Shown piece after piece: positions 15,790-24,044 of a stretch of 36,170 nucleotides of DNA; within the stretch, counting starts at the first letter, position 1, and every line of letters begins with the position of its first letter. The notes beneath the pieces were generated by a model. It had not been told where the DNA came from. It worked only from the letters and a program-made list of their open reading frames with translations, and did no database searches. The translations under genes were made by a program, and so were the position numbers. This stretch comes from Prevotellaceae bacterium UBA1746 (GTDB lineage Bacteria; Bacteroidota; Bacteroidia; Bacteroidales; Bacteroidaceae): NCBI GenBank assembly GCA_905369775.1, contig CAJPJR010000016.1, positions 1 through 36,170 of the forward strand, read 5' to 3'.

Positions 15790-16543
15790 GAGTACTATTG
15801 TCTATCAATGCGTTGTCGTCATACGACACCGTGATACTAATCGAAGGCTTGGCGGTGATTCGCCCGTACTTGCGGTTCAGCTTCTGGAAAACCGGTGTCG
15901 AGGTCGAAATTTTATTGCCGTTGGCATAAATTCCGTCCGAAGTAATTTCCAGCGTCACGTCGTCATGCTCATATCGCTCGTCCGCCACAAACTGTCTCAC
16001 GTCATAGGGTTTGCTGAAACCGGGGTCCTCCGGTTGTGAGTAGGTGCGATCCACACTCACACTCGACGAATCATTGCGGGGCTGTGCATTGAAAACATCG
16101 ATCGCTCGACTGCCGTCGGATTCCGCACCGGCTTGTCCTTCGTCTGCTTGCTGCTCGTTTTGCCCTTCGCTGCCCCATGAGTAGTCCCCGCTACTTTGCG
16201 CAGCAACCGTGTCTGCATAGTCCTCCGTGGTCGAACGGTGGCTTCTGGGGTTCAGCAGGAAAAAGAACATTGCACCGATTCCCATCAGCACGAGCATCAG
16301 CACGATCGCTATCACCATCGGCGCCTTGCTCTGCGTTTCAAGTGGCGGGGTGTAGAGGTCAGAAGGCTTCGCAGGTTGCACCCCATTGGGAGACGTAGTT
16401 GACTGAGAAGGGGAAACTGTCTGAGCCGATTCTTCGTCCACCGACATTTTCTTCCGCAGGGTAACCTTTCCTCTCGCACCACAATGCGGACAAACCCGGG
16501 CGCGATCCGATATTTGTTTTCCGCAAACCTTGCATCTTATCAA
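15764..16543 (-). CDS. Zinc-ribbon single-pass membrane protein
   Basis: The 259-residue protein opens with a double-CxxC zinc ribbon (C4, C7, C18, C21: IRCKVCGK and RVCPHCG). A Ser/Thr/Pro/Gln-rich linker leads to one membrane segment (MVIAIVLMLVLMGIGAMFFF, about residues 75-94), and then a long Asp/Ser/Gln-rich outer region. The last 60 residues (DDVTLEITSDGIYANGNKIS and onward) form a small beta-rich domain I cannot name. Predicted topology is ribbon inside, tail outside. It is co-transcribed with the overlapping WG-repeat gene, suggesting a joint envelope function. The start is fixed by the first CxxC at residues 4-7. Confidence 0.75.
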   Translation of the reverse strand: MIRCKVCGKQISDRARVCPHCGARGKVTLRKKMSVDEESAQTVSPSQSTTSPNGVQPAKPSDLYTPPLETQSKAPMVIAIVLMLVLMGIGAMFFFLLNPRSHRSTTEDYADTVAAQSSGDYSWGSEGQNEQQADEGQAGAESDGSRAIDVFNAQPRNDSSSVSVDRTYSQPEDPGFSKPYDVRQFVADERYEHDDVTLEITSDGIYANGNKISTSTPVFQKLNRKYGRITAKPSISITVSYDDNALIDNSTHERYTHVY

Positions 16544-16547
16544 TGCG

Positions 16548-16564
16548 ATAATATGTCATATTAT
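16548..16564. promoter_or_regulatory. Perfect palindrome in front of the zinc-ribbon gene
   Basis: ATAATATG, one base, CATATTAT: an 8-base inverted repeat 5 to 21 bases before the ATG at 16543, between the recA terminator and the gene. Its position fits an operator or a translation-control hairpin. No clear promoter is visible in the 26 bases available. Confidence 0.45.
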
Positions 16565-16568
16565 ATTG

Positions 16569-16622
16569 CAAAAAAAACAATCATGCCGAACGCCTTTCCT
16601 CAAGAAAGACGCTCGGCATGAT
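16569..16622 (-). terminator. Terminator of recA
   Basis: ATCATGCCGA (16580-16589) and TCGGCATGAT (16613-16622) form the outer stem. On the minus-strand RNA the inner GCGU pairs with GCGU through two G-U pairs, and CUUUC with GAAAG, giving a 19-pair hairpin. After GTTG-like bases, eight T residues follow (16577-16570). Confidence 0.9.
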
Positions 16623-16672
16623 TTCAAAACATTTAGTTCAAAACGAACGCGCCGTTGTAGTCGCGGCTACAT

Positions 16673-17788
16673 TCAATCTTCGTCGTCGAAATCGGTGTCC
16701 GTGTCGAGGTTGTCGTTGTCCACTTCGTCCTCGTCGTCCGCATCCGCTTTGCTCTTCAGCGGCAAAGCCTTGTCGCCTTGCAGCGCCTCTTTGATCTTCG
16801 CCGTGATCTCGTCCATCAGTTCGGGGTTGTCCGAAAGCGTGCGCTTCAGCCCTTCGCGACCCTGTCCGAGTTTCGTGGCGCCGTAGCTGTACCACGAACC
16901 GCTCTTCTTGATGATTTCGAGGTCCACGCCCAGATCGGCCACTTCGCCCAGGCGAGAGATGCCCACACCGAAAGCGATTTCGAATTCGCACTGCTTGAAA
17001 GGAGGCGCCACCTTGTTCTTCACGACTTTCACCTTCGTGTTGAAACCCACCACTTCGTCGCCGTCTTTGATCTTCGACCCGCGACGGATGTCGAGGCGCA
17101 CCGACGAGTAGAACTTCAGGGCGTTACCGCCGGTGGTCGTCTCGGGACTGCCGAACATCACGCCGATTTTTTCGCGCAGCTGGTTGATGAAGATGCACGT
17201 TGTGTTTGTCTTGGCGATGGTCGAGGTGATTTTGCGCAACGCCTGGCTCATCAGTCGCGCCTGCAAGCCCACTTTGTTGTCGCCCATGTCGCCTTCGATT
17301 TCCGCTTTCGGCGTGAGCGCCGCCACCGAGTCGATCACGATGATATCGATGGCCGACGAACGAATGAGCTGGTCGGCGATTTCCAGTGCCTGCTCGCCGT
17401 TGTCGGGTTGCGAGATGAGCAGGTTGTCGATGTCCACGCCCAGGTCTTGCGCATAGAAGCGATCGAAGGCGTGCTCCGCATCGATGAAGGCCGCCGTGCC
17501 GCCCGCCTTCTGCGCCTCGGCAATGGCATGAATCGCCAGGGTCGTCTTACCCGACGATTCCGGACCGTAGATTTCGATGATGCGGCCACGGGGGTAACCG
17601 CCCACACCCAGGGCATAGTCCAAACCGATCGAACCCGAAGGAACCACTTCCACGTGTTCGATTTGCTGGTCGCCCATTTTCATGATCGAACCCTTGCCGA
17701 AATCCTTTTCGATCTTCGACATCGCCGACTGTAAAGCTTTGAGTTTCTCCGCGGCCGAACTGGCGACGGTGATGGTTTTCTTTGCCAT
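16673..17788 (-). CDS. recA: Recombinase RecA
   Basis: Forms ATP-dependent filaments on single-stranded DNA for homologous recombination and SOS signalling. Walker A GPESSGKT is at residues 75-82, followed by AAFIDAEHAFD. Walker B is IIVIDSVAALTPKAEIEGDM, and loop L2 lies around FINQLREKIGVMFGSPETTTG. The C-terminal tail is strongly acidic, as usual. The ATG at 17788 (MAKKTITVASS) gives 371 residues. It has its own terminator and a -7 element TATCTTTG upstream. No LexA-type palindrome was recognised. Confidence 0.98.
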   Translation of the reverse strand: MAKKTITVASSAAEKLKALQSAMSKIEKDFGKGSIMKMGDQQIEHVEVVPSGSIGLDYALGVGGYPRGRIIEIYGPESSGKTTLAIHAIAEAQKAGGTAAFIDAEHAFDRFYAQDLGVDIDNLLISQPDNGEQALEIADQLIRSSAIDIIVIDSVAALTPKAEIEGDMGDNKVGLQARLMSQALRKITSTIAKTNTTCIFINQLREKIGVMFGSPETTTGGNALKFYSSVRLDIRRGSKIKDGDEVVGFNTKVKVVKNKVAPPFKQCEFEIAFGVGISRLGEVADLGVDLEIIKKSGSWYSYGATKLGQGREGLKRTLSDNPELMDEITAKIKEALQGDKALPLKSKADADDEDEVDNDNLDTDTDFDDED

Positions 17789-17816
17789 ATTGCTGTTTGG
17801 ATTGGGATTGATGCTG

Positions 17817-17824
17817 CAAAGATA
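17817..17824 (-). promoter_or_regulatory. -7 element of the recA promoter
   Basis: TATCTTTG on the minus strand, 29 bases before the ATG. An upstream TTGAC (17851-17847) is spaced slightly wider than the consensus. Confidence 0.55.
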
Positions 17825-17892
17825 CACGCTGAGAATGACAGTGAGCGTCAATCCGAAAAAATCTCGTCGATATTTTTACGCTGTTGGGGTTG

Positions 17893-18243
17893 CTATTTCG
17901 CCGCGTCGCCCGCCGGTGGAGGGGCCAACTTCGGGTTGTTGAGATGACGCGTGGCGTCGCGTGCCGTTTTCTTGCGCAGGTTCGCCTCGAAAGCCGCGGT
18001 CAGGTCCACTCCCGTCTGGTTGGCCAGACAGAGCAGCACCCACAACACATCGGCCATCTCGTCGGCCGGATCCTGCGGTTCGCCCGCCTTGAACGACTGG
18101 TCGCCGTAGCGGCGCGACATCACGCGCGCCAGTTCTCCCACCTCCTCGGTGAGCACGGCCATGTTGGTCAGTTCCGAAAAGTAACGCACGCCGTAAGTGC
18201 GGATCCACTCGTCCACGGCGGCTTGGGCTGCTTGCAAAGTCAT
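17893..18243 (-). CDS. MazG-like nucleotide pyrophosphohydrolase
   Basis: A 116-residue all-helical NTP pyrophosphatase of the MazG-like group, which removes diphosphate from (non-canonical) nucleoside triphosphates. The metal-binding EEVGELA at the end of helix 1 (AVLTEEVGELARVMSRRYG) and the second acidic motif DPADEMADVLWVLLCLANQT are both present. The start at 18243 (MTLQAAQAAVDEWI) matches the family; a longer frame begins inside the divergent promoter region. It is read away from clpS, and recA follows on the same strand. Confidence 0.88.
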   Translation of the reverse strand: MTLQAAQAAVDEWIRTYGVRYFSELTNMAVLTEEVGELARVMSRRYGDQSFKAGEPQDPADEMADVLWVLLCLANQTGVDLTAAFEANLRKKTARDATRHLNNPKLAPPPAGDAAK

Positions 18244-18265
18244 AATTTCACGGTTTGCTTTCCTG

Positions 18266-18273
18266 CAAAGATA
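18266..18273 (-). promoter_or_regulatory. -7 element of the MazG-like gene
   Basis: TATCTTTG on the minus strand, 22 bases before the ATG at 18243. It stands back to back with the clpS element at 18285-18292, only 11 bases apart. Confidence 0.6.
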
Positions 18274-18284
18274 GGAATTATTCT

Positions 18285-18292
18285 TATCTTTG
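18285..18292 (+). promoter_or_regulatory. -7 element of the clpS-clpA-aat operon
   Basis: TATCTTTG on the plus strand, 28 bases before the clpS ATG. No good TTTG element at the canonical distance; TTTC at 18259-18262 is the nearest. Confidence 0.6.
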
Positions 18293-18320
18293 TCGATATT
18301 ACCCACTCAAATATATTCGT

Positions 18321-18623
18321 ATGCCTCAACAAGGAACGAGCGTGCGCGAGCGGCAAGACACGCACACCGAAGCGCCCCGCAGCTATCGCGTGTGGCTGCT
18401 CAACGACGATTTCACCCCGATGGACTTTGTCGTCGAAATCCTCTGCGGACTTTTCGACAAAGCCCCCGTCATCGCCGAAAACATCATGATGCGCGTCCAC
18501 CGATCGGGACGTGCCGTGGCCGGCATCTACTCTTTCGACGTGGCGCACAGCAAAGCCGAAAAAGCCATGCGGCTGGCGCGCGAACATCAGTATCCCCTCC
18601 GTCTCGAGGTGACCGAAGACTAA
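18321..18623 (+). CDS. clpS: ClpS, adaptor of the ClpAP protease
   Basis: Delivers proteins with destabilising N-terminal residues to ClpA. The 100 residues consist of a polar N-terminal tail and the ClpS core. The substrate-binding pocket residues lie in VWLLNDDFTPMDFVVEIL. IMMRVHRSGRAVAGIYSFDVA includes the motif that contacts the ClpA N-domain. The ATG at 18321 was chosen because the upstream frame lies in the promoter. clpA starts 31 bases downstream. Confidence 0.95.
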   Translation: MPQQGTSVRERQDTHTEAPRSYRVWLLNDDFTPMDFVVEILCGLFDKAPVIAENIMMRVHRSGRAVAGIYSFDVAHSKAEKAMRLAREHQYPLRLEVTED

Positions 18624-18654
18624 ACCGGTCGCCCCCTCTTTTTCCGTTGTTCCG

Positions 18655-20952
18655 ATGGATTTCCATTACACTCCCCTCCTCCAACGCCTCTTCACCGCGT
18701 CGCGCGAGCTCGCCGCCGCCCACCACAACGAGTTCCTCACCCCCGAGCACTTGCTGCTGGCCTGCGTGCAGGCCGACCTCTTCAAGGGCATTGTCCCGCT
18801 CGACCGGCTCGAAGCGCTCCGCGCGGCTCTCGTCGAGGTCCTGGATCGCGACCTCACCACCTCGTCCGAACCGCCCGAACCGTCCTTCCTCTGGCAGCGG
18901 CTCGAACACTTCGCCGCCTTGCAGGCACTCGGTTCGCAGGTGCAAACGCTCGACATCACCCACTATCTCTCCGCCCTCTACTCCCTGGAGCATAGCTTCG
19001 CCGCGCAACTGGTCGCACGCTATCTCGGCGAGAAGGGTTTCCTGCTTTCGGCGCTCATCGACCGTCTGAGCGCCGACCTCGACACGCCGCACAATGCGCA
19101 CAGCGCCGACGCCCCCGACGACGGGGTTCTCTCGTCCGCCCGCTCCGGTGCAGCGGCCACGGCCGAAGCTGAGCCCACCGACGACTGGCACCGCCACGTC
19201 ACCTGCATCAACGATCATCTCGACAGCCACAATCCCCTCATCGGCCGCGAGACGGAACTCGAACGCACCATCCGCGTGCTCTGCCGCCTCGACAAGAACA
19301 ATCCTCTCCACGTCGGCGATCCCGGGGTGGGCAAGACGGCGCTCATCTACGGTCTCGCCGCCCTCATTCGCGACGGCCGTGTGCCGGAACGACTGACCGG
19401 TGCGCGCATCTACTCCCTCCAACTCGGCAGCCTCCTCAGCGGTACGCAATATCGCGGCCAACTCGAGAAGCGCCTCCTCAGCATCATCGACGGCATGGCC
19501 GAGGAGGGCAACGCCATCGCCTACATCGACGAGATCCACAACCTCGTCGGCGCAGGCCAAACGGGCGAAGGCTCGCTCGACCTCGCCAATCTGCTCAAAC
19601 CCTACCTCGAAACGGGCAGCGTGCGCTTCATCGGTGCCACCACCCACGAGGAATACAACCGCTACTTCTCAAAAAGCGGTGCCCTCGTGCGCCGTTTCCA
19701 AACCATCGACGTGCCCGAACCCTCCATCGAAGAAACTTGCCTCATTCTCGAGGGACTGCGCTCGCGCTACGAAGCGTTTCACGGCGTCACCTTTGCCGAA
19801 GGCGTCATCGAACACGCCGTGCGTCGCGCCGATCGCTACCTCAACGACCGCCGACTCCCCGACAAAGCCATCGACCTCATCGACGAAGCCGCCGCCTATC
19901 GCGAAGTGCATCCCGACGGCACGCAACTCGTCACGCGCGACCTCGTCGACACCGTGCTGGCCACCCTCTGCAAGGTCGACACCCTCCGCCCCGACGACGA
20001 CAACGACCACACCGCTCTGCGCCACCTCCGGCCCGAGCTGCTGCGCCGCGTCTTCGGGCAGGATCGTGCCATCGCCGAGGTCACCGAAGCCGTCATGATG
20101 TCGCACGCCGGCCTCACCGCCCCCGACAAGCCCATGGCCTCGCTCCTCTTCGTCGGCCCCACCGGCGTGGGTAAGACCGAAGTGGCCAAAGTGCTCGCCG
20201 AGCAACTGGGCATTGAGCTGGTCTACTTCGACATGAGCGAATATGCCGAGAAGCACACCGTGTCGCGCCTCATCGGTTCGCCAGCCGGCTATGTCGGCTA
20301 CGAGGACGGCGGCCAACTCACCGACGCCATTCGTCGTTCGCCCCACTGCGTGCTGCTGCTCGACGAGATCGAAAAAGCCCACCCCGACATTTTCAACATC
20401 CTGCTCCAGGTCATGGATCGCGCCACGCTCACCGACACCCACGGGCGCAAGGCCGATTTCCGCCACGTGCTGCTGATCCTCACCTCCAACGCCGGGGCGC
20501 AGTTTGCCCGCCGCGCGGCCGTGGGCTTCACCGGCGATGTCACGCCGGGCGAGGCCATGCTGGCCGAGGTGAAAAAGCTGTTCAAACCCGAATTTCTCAA
20601 CCGCCTCACCGGCACCGTGGTCTTCGGCGAAATGACGCTCGACATGGCACGCCGCATTCTCGACAAGCAACTCGGGGTGCTCCAATCGCTGCTCACGCCC
20701 CGCGGCGTGCAACTCCGCCTCACCGACGCGGCGCGCGAATGGCTGCTCCAACGTGGATTCACCCGCGAATATGGCGCGCGTGAACTCGATCGCGCCATCG
20801 CCGCGCACGTCAAACCGCTCCTCACCCGCGGCCTCCTCTTCGGCGCGCTCGCCCACGGCGGCACCGCGCTGGTCGATGCCGGCGACGAAGGGCTGGTGCT
20901 TCGCGAAAATTCCGACCTTCAAAACGCCGACCCCGCAGCCGACGAAGTCTAA
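18655..20952 (+). CDS. clpA: ClpA, ATPase subunit of the ClpAP protease
   Basis: AAA+ unfoldase with two ATPase rings. The N-domain has Clp_N repeats (residues 1-150, with HNEFLTPEHLLLACVQAD). D1 has Walker A GDPGVGKT at about residue 221 and Walker B AYIDEIHNLVGAG. D2 has Walker A GPTGVGKT at 501 and Walker B LLLDEIEKAH. A VGF loop at 623-625 occupies the place of the ClpP-binding IGL/F loop, so it should pair with a ClpP encoded elsewhere. No ClpB-type middle domain is present, which fits the 765-residue length. The first P-loop has Asp where Glu is commonest. Confidence 0.95.
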   Translation: MDFHYTPLLQRLFTASRELAAAHHNEFLTPEHLLLACVQADLFKGIVPLDRLEALRAALVEVLDRDLTTSSEPPEPSFLWQRLEHFAALQALGSQVQTLDITHYLSALYSLEHSFAAQLVARYLGEKGFLLSALIDRLSADLDTPHNAHSADAPDDGVLSSARSGAAATAEAEPTDDWHRHVTCINDHLDSHNPLIGRETELERTIRVLCRLDKNNPLHVGDPGVGKTALIYGLAALIRDGRVPERLTGARIYSLQLGSLLSGTQYRGQLEKRLLSIIDGMAEEGNAIAYIDEIHNLVGAGQTGEGSLDLANLLKPYLETGSVRFIGATTHEEYNRYFSKSGALVRRFQTIDVPEPSIEETCLILEGLRSRYEAFHGVTFAEGVIEHAVRRADRYLNDRRLPDKAIDLIDEAAAYREVHPDGTQLVTRDLVDTVLATLCKVDTLRPDDDNDHTALRHLRPELLRRVFGQDRAIAEVTEAVMMSHAGLTAPDKPMASLLFVGPTGVGKTEVAKVLAEQLGIELVYFDMSEYAEKHTVSRLIGSPAGYVGYEDGGQLTDAIRRSPHCVLLLDEIEKAHPDIFNILLQVMDRATLTDTHGRKADFRHVLLILTSNAGAQFARRAAVGFTGDVTPGEAMLAEVKKLFKPEFLNRLTGTVVFGEMTLDMARRILDKQLGVLQSLLTPRGVQLRLTDAAREWLLQRGFTREYGARELDRAIAAHVKPLLTRGLLFGALAHGGTALVDAGDEGLVLRENSDLQNADPAADEV

Positions 20953-20980
20953 CTTTCCCCTCTTTCTCATTCCTTCAGCT

Positions 20981-21661
20981 ATGATTTTCATCCTCGATCC
21001 CGATTCGGTGTGCTTCCCCGACCCGCAGTTGGCCGAAGCCGATGGTTTTCTGGCCATCGGCGGCGACGTGAGCCCCGACCGCCTGCGCGCCGCCTACTCT
21101 TCGGGCATTTTCCCCTGGAGCGCCTTCGAAGGCGAACGCGAATTGTATTGGTGGGCGCCCCGTCCGCGCTTTGTGTTGCGCCCCGACGAGGTGCACATCT
21201 CCCACTCCATGCGCCAACTCCGGCACTCCGGCCGCTATCGTGTGACCTTCAACACGGCTTTCGCCCGCGTGGTCGACGGTTGCCGCACGGCGCAGGACCG
21301 CCACCGCCAACAAGGCGCTTGGCTGAGCGAACCGCTCATGGCCTCCTTTTGCCAACTCCACGACGAGGGTTTGGCCGAGAGTGTCGAGGTGTGGGAAGGC
21401 GACGCGCTGGTGGGTGGTCTCTACGGCGTGCGCCATCCGCGCCTCTTCTGCGGCGACAGCATGTTCAGCCTGGCGCCCAGCGCCTCGAAAATGGCGCTCA
21501 TTGCCCTCGCCGAACGCATGGCTGCCGAGGGCGACGGCATCATCGACTGCCAGTTGCCCACCGACCACCTCCGTTCGATGGGAGCCCGCGAGATGGACTA
21601 CGAAGAATACCGCGAATATCTGCCGCCGCACGAACATTACATCGATCGCAGCGCCGGTTGA
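20981..21661 (+). CDS. aat: Leucyl/phenylalanyl-tRNA-protein transferase
   Basis: Attaches Leu or Phe from aminoacyl-tRNA to proteins with N-terminal Lys or Arg, creating N-degrons for ClpS-ClpAP. Family signatures are GFLAIGGDVSPDRLRAAYSS, GIFPWS, YWWAPRPRFVL, SLAPSASKMALIALAERM and IDCQLPTDHLRSMGAREM. The ATG at 20981 gives 226 residues; a longer frame overlaps clpA and is spurious. Its position after clpS and clpA in one operon places enzyme, adaptor and unfoldase together. Confidence 0.95.
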   Translation: MIFILDPDSVCFPDPQLAEADGFLAIGGDVSPDRLRAAYSSGIFPWSAFEGERELYWWAPRPRFVLRPDEVHISHSMRQLRHSGRYRVTFNTAFARVVDGCRTAQDRHRQQGAWLSEPLMASFCQLHDEGLAESVEVWEGDALVGGLYGVRHPRLFCGDSMFSLAPSASKMALIALAERMAAEGDGIIDCQLPTDHLRSMGAREMDYEEYREYLPPHEHYIDRSAG

Positions 21662-21729
21662 AGCGCCGCACGCCACTTTTTACGGCTTGTTCCACAACCC
21701 ATCAGAGCTGCCACACAGATAGCAACAAA

Positions 21730-21767
21730 AACTCCCCCACTTTTGCGAAAAAGTGGGGAAGTTTTTT
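21730..21767 (+). terminator. Terminator of clpS-clpA-aat
   Basis: AACT, a mismatch and CCCCACTTTT pair with AAAAGTGGGG, a mismatch and AGTT across a GCGA tetraloop, followed by TTTTTT. Confidence 0.85.
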
Positions 21768-21895
21768 CGGATTTCTTGGGGACTTTTTGGCGAAACATCT
21801 CGGCTTTTCATCCTCGCTGCCCTCCCCTTATCGACGGGTACTCACCTTCGGGGCAAATTTCGTCGCTACTCGATGGCTTTTGGCAATATATCCTG

Positions 21896-21903
21896 TATAT
21901 TTG
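21896..21903 (+). promoter_or_regulatory. -7 element upstream of the HXXEE gene
   Basis: TATATTTG matches TAnnTTTG fully. A TTTTG at 21878-21882 is closer (13 bases) than the usual spacing. Transcription would begin near 21910, leaving a leader of about 145 bases. Confidence 0.5.
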
Positions 21904-21922
21904 CATCACTGCCTCCGAAAAG

Positions 21923-22012
21923 GTGCCGGCACGAGTAAAAAAGTATCCACAGCCCCTTGGAGAAGCCACAAGAGTGCCGAAAATAGGGAGACTTGCAGCT
22001 CGTCTCCCTATT
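21923..22012 (+). ncRNA. Candidate structured leader or small RNA
   Basis: Downstream of the -7 element, CGGCAC (21927-21932) can pair with GTGCCG (21974-21979), enclosing a smaller CTTGG/CCACAAG hairpin. Next comes an 11-pair hairpin of AATAGGGAGAC (21982-21992) with GTCTCCCTATT (22002-22012), followed by a T-rich but interrupted tail. GTGCCGGCAC is itself a 10-base palindrome. This could be an attenuator-like leader of the HXXEE gene or an independent small RNA. It was found only by eye and matches no class known to me. Confidence 0.35.
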
Positions 22013-22055
22013 GTTGTATGCCTATTTTTATTGAGGAAATGACGACAAAACAGTT

Positions 22056-22622
22056 ATGACAAAATTAGAACTGACAATGGCTCTTCTTCCCGTCGTATTC
22101 ATGGTTCACGAATACGAGGAGATCATCATGTTCAAGCATTGGCTTAAACATCATCAACCGGAATTAAGAACGCGTTTCCCAAAGTTCGAGCAAATGCTGG
22201 CTCGTAGTGGCCACTTTAATTATGCCACGAGCACTTATGCCGTGGGAACAGCTCACGAGTTCTTGTTAATTTCGTTGATTACTTTCTGCGCTATGGCAGT
22301 GGGTGCCTATTCATGGTGGTTCGCAGCCTTCGCCGGACACTCTATACACCTGTTGATACATCTTATTCAATGGATGATTTACCGAAAATACATACCGGTC
22401 ATCGTAACCACCCTCCTGTCGTTGCCCTATTGTGTCTATGCTTTGGCTCTATTTGCAAAGGCTTCTCTGCTCACTCCATTGCAAATGCTCTTATGGGCGG
22501 TAACCGGGATTGCACTTACCGCGCTCAGTTTGTGCTCCGCATTCCTCTTGATGAATAGATTTCAACGATGGAAAAATAAACATTGCGCAAAAACATCAAC
22601 GACAAGCAACCGCAAAGCCTAA
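22056..22622 (+). CDS. HXXEE-domain membrane protein
   Basis: A 188-residue integral membrane protein with the HXXEE signature near the N-terminus (H18, E21, E22 in FMVHEYEEIIMF), inside the first hydrophobic segment. A second conserved-looking TAHEFLLISLITFCAMAV follows. About five membrane segments can be counted, and a further His-containing stretch is HSIHLLIHLIQWMIY. The arrangement of His and Glu within membrane helices is suggestive of a metal-dependent membrane enzyme, but the family has no known function. The base composition is lower in GC than in aat, which points to a different history. It stands alone behind a terminator. Confidence 0.8.
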   Translation: MTKLELTMALLPVVFMVHEYEEIIMFKHWLKHHQPELRTRFPKFEQMLARSGHFNYATSTYAVGTAHEFLLISLITFCAMAVGAYSWWFAAFAGHSIHLLIHLIQWMIYRKYIPVIVTTLLSLPYCVYALALFAKASLLTPLQMLLWAVTGIALTALSLCSAFLLMNRFQRWKNKHCAKTSTTSNRKA

Positions 22623-22890
22623 CGAGAAGAAGAAATACGATGCAACAAACCTTGTTTTGTTACAGAGAAATTTTGTACCGGACTTAAACAGCGCCTTGTC
22701 TCCTCTCCGACCTTAGAATGCTTTCGGGACTGTCGCCATCACAATCGCAATCGTTCTCGTCTCTTCGGCGAATGGTAAAAAAAACGGTGTCAACAATGGG
22801 AAGTTTACTCCCAACCATCGTGACGTACGTTGCCCTCCCTGCTTAGGATATACTCCTTCGCTTAGGGTGTGGGGCTGATTTTCTCAATAC
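22623..22890. other. Intergenic stretch without recognised features
   Basis: Between the HXXEE gene and the terminator of the dehydrogenase gene I see no reading frame, repeat or clear promoter. Confidence 0.6.
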
Positions 22891-22892
22891 AC

Positions 22893-22937
22893 AAAAAAAC
22901 TCCCCTCCTCGTCTTCGGGAAAGAACGAGGAGGGGAG
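22893..22937 (-). terminator. Terminator of the D-lactate dehydrogenase gene
   Basis: CTCCCCTCCTCGT (22900-22912) pairs with ACGAGGAGGGGAG (22925-22937). On the minus strand seven T residues follow directly (22899-22893). Confidence 0.9.
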
Positions 22938-22964
22938 GTTCGTGTTAGTGAAGTTCGGCGCGGA

Positions 22965-23960
22965 TCAGCCTTCCACCTTGTTGGTGAGGGGCAGTCCTTG
23001 CTCGAGCTCCTTGATGCTGTCGAGCGTGGTGAGGGCAATGTTGTGGAGCGCCTCTTCGGTGAAGAAGGCTTGGTGGGAAGTGAGCACCACGTTGGGCACC
23101 ATGAGCAGACGAGCCAGCACGTCGTCGTCGATCATCTTGTCGCTGCGGTCTTCGTAGAAGTAGTTTCTCTCTTCTTCATACACGTCGAGACCGGCCGAGC
23201 CGATGCGCTTGGTGCGCAAGCCCTCGATGAGGTCTTCGGTGTTGATGAGTTGACCGCGGCCGGTGTTGATGATCATCACGCCGGGTTTCATCTTGGCGAT
23301 GCTCTCGGTGTTGATGATGTGCTTCGTCTCGGGCGTGAGGGGGCAGTGGAGCGAGATGATGTCGCTCTGGGCGTAGAGCTCGTCGAGTTCCACGACCTTC
23401 ACATCATACTGCTTCGCAAATTCGTGATCGGGATAGAGGTCATAGGCCAGGACGTGCATGCCGAAACCGCGCAGAATTTTGATGAGTTCCTTGGCGATGC
23501 GGCCCATGCCGACGAGACCGGCCGTTTTGCCGTACATGTCGAAACCGAGGAGGCCTTTGAGCTTGAAATTACCTTCTCGCGTGCGGTTGACGGCGCGATA
23601 GATTTTGCGGTTGAGCGAGAGCATGAGCGCCACAGCATACTCGGCCACGGCGTGGGGCGAATAGGCCGGCACGCGCACCACGTCGATGCGGTCTTTGGCG
23701 GCTTTGAGATCGACGTTGTTGAAACCGGCACAGCGCAGGGCGATGAGCTTCACGCCGTAGCTCACGAGTTCGTCGATGACGGCGGCGTTGCACTCGGCGT
23801 TGACAAAGATGCACACCACGTCGGCGCCCTTGGCGAGGGGCACGGTTTTCATGGAGAGGTGCTCTTTGTAGTAGCGGATGTCGAAACCGAAATCGGCGTT
23901 CGTCTTATTGAACGACTGCTCATCGTAGGAATGAGTGTCGAACATGGCAACTTTGATCAT
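22965..23960 (-). CDS. D-lactate dehydrogenase / 2-hydroxyacid dehydrogenase
   Basis: NAD-dependent reduction of pyruvate (or a related 2-keto acid) to the D-hydroxy acid. The 331 residues fit fermentative D-lactate dehydrogenases. The nucleotide loop is TAGLVGMGRIAKELIKIL. The catalytic Arg lies in INTGRGQLINTEDL, Glu in GLDVYEEERNYFYED, and His in LTSHQAFFTEEAL. The last two contexts are typical of the D-LDH branch of the family. The ATG at 23960 (MIKVAMFDTHSYDEQSF) matches family N-termini. It has its own promoter and terminator, so it is transcribed alone. Confidence 0.9.
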   Translation of the reverse strand: MIKVAMFDTHSYDEQSFNKTNADFGFDIRYYKEHLSMKTVPLAKGADVVCIFVNAECNAAVIDELVSYGVKLIALRCAGFNNVDLKAAKDRIDVVRVPAYSPHAVAEYAVALMLSLNRKIYRAVNRTREGNFKLKGLLGFDMYGKTAGLVGMGRIAKELIKILRGFGMHVLAYDLYPDHEFAKQYDVKVVELDELYAQSDIISLHCPLTPETKHIINTESIAKMKPGVMIINTGRGQLINTEDLIEGLRTKRIGSAGLDVYEEERNYFYEDRSDKMIDDDVLARLLMVPNVVLTSHQAFFTEEALHNIALTTLDSIKELEQGLPLTNKVEG

Positions 23961-24044
23961 ATTCGGGATGATTGATGGTGGAGAAATCAAGAAAAACGGT
24001 TGGTATGCGGCGCAGTGTGCGCGTGGCATACGAAAACCGGAGTG

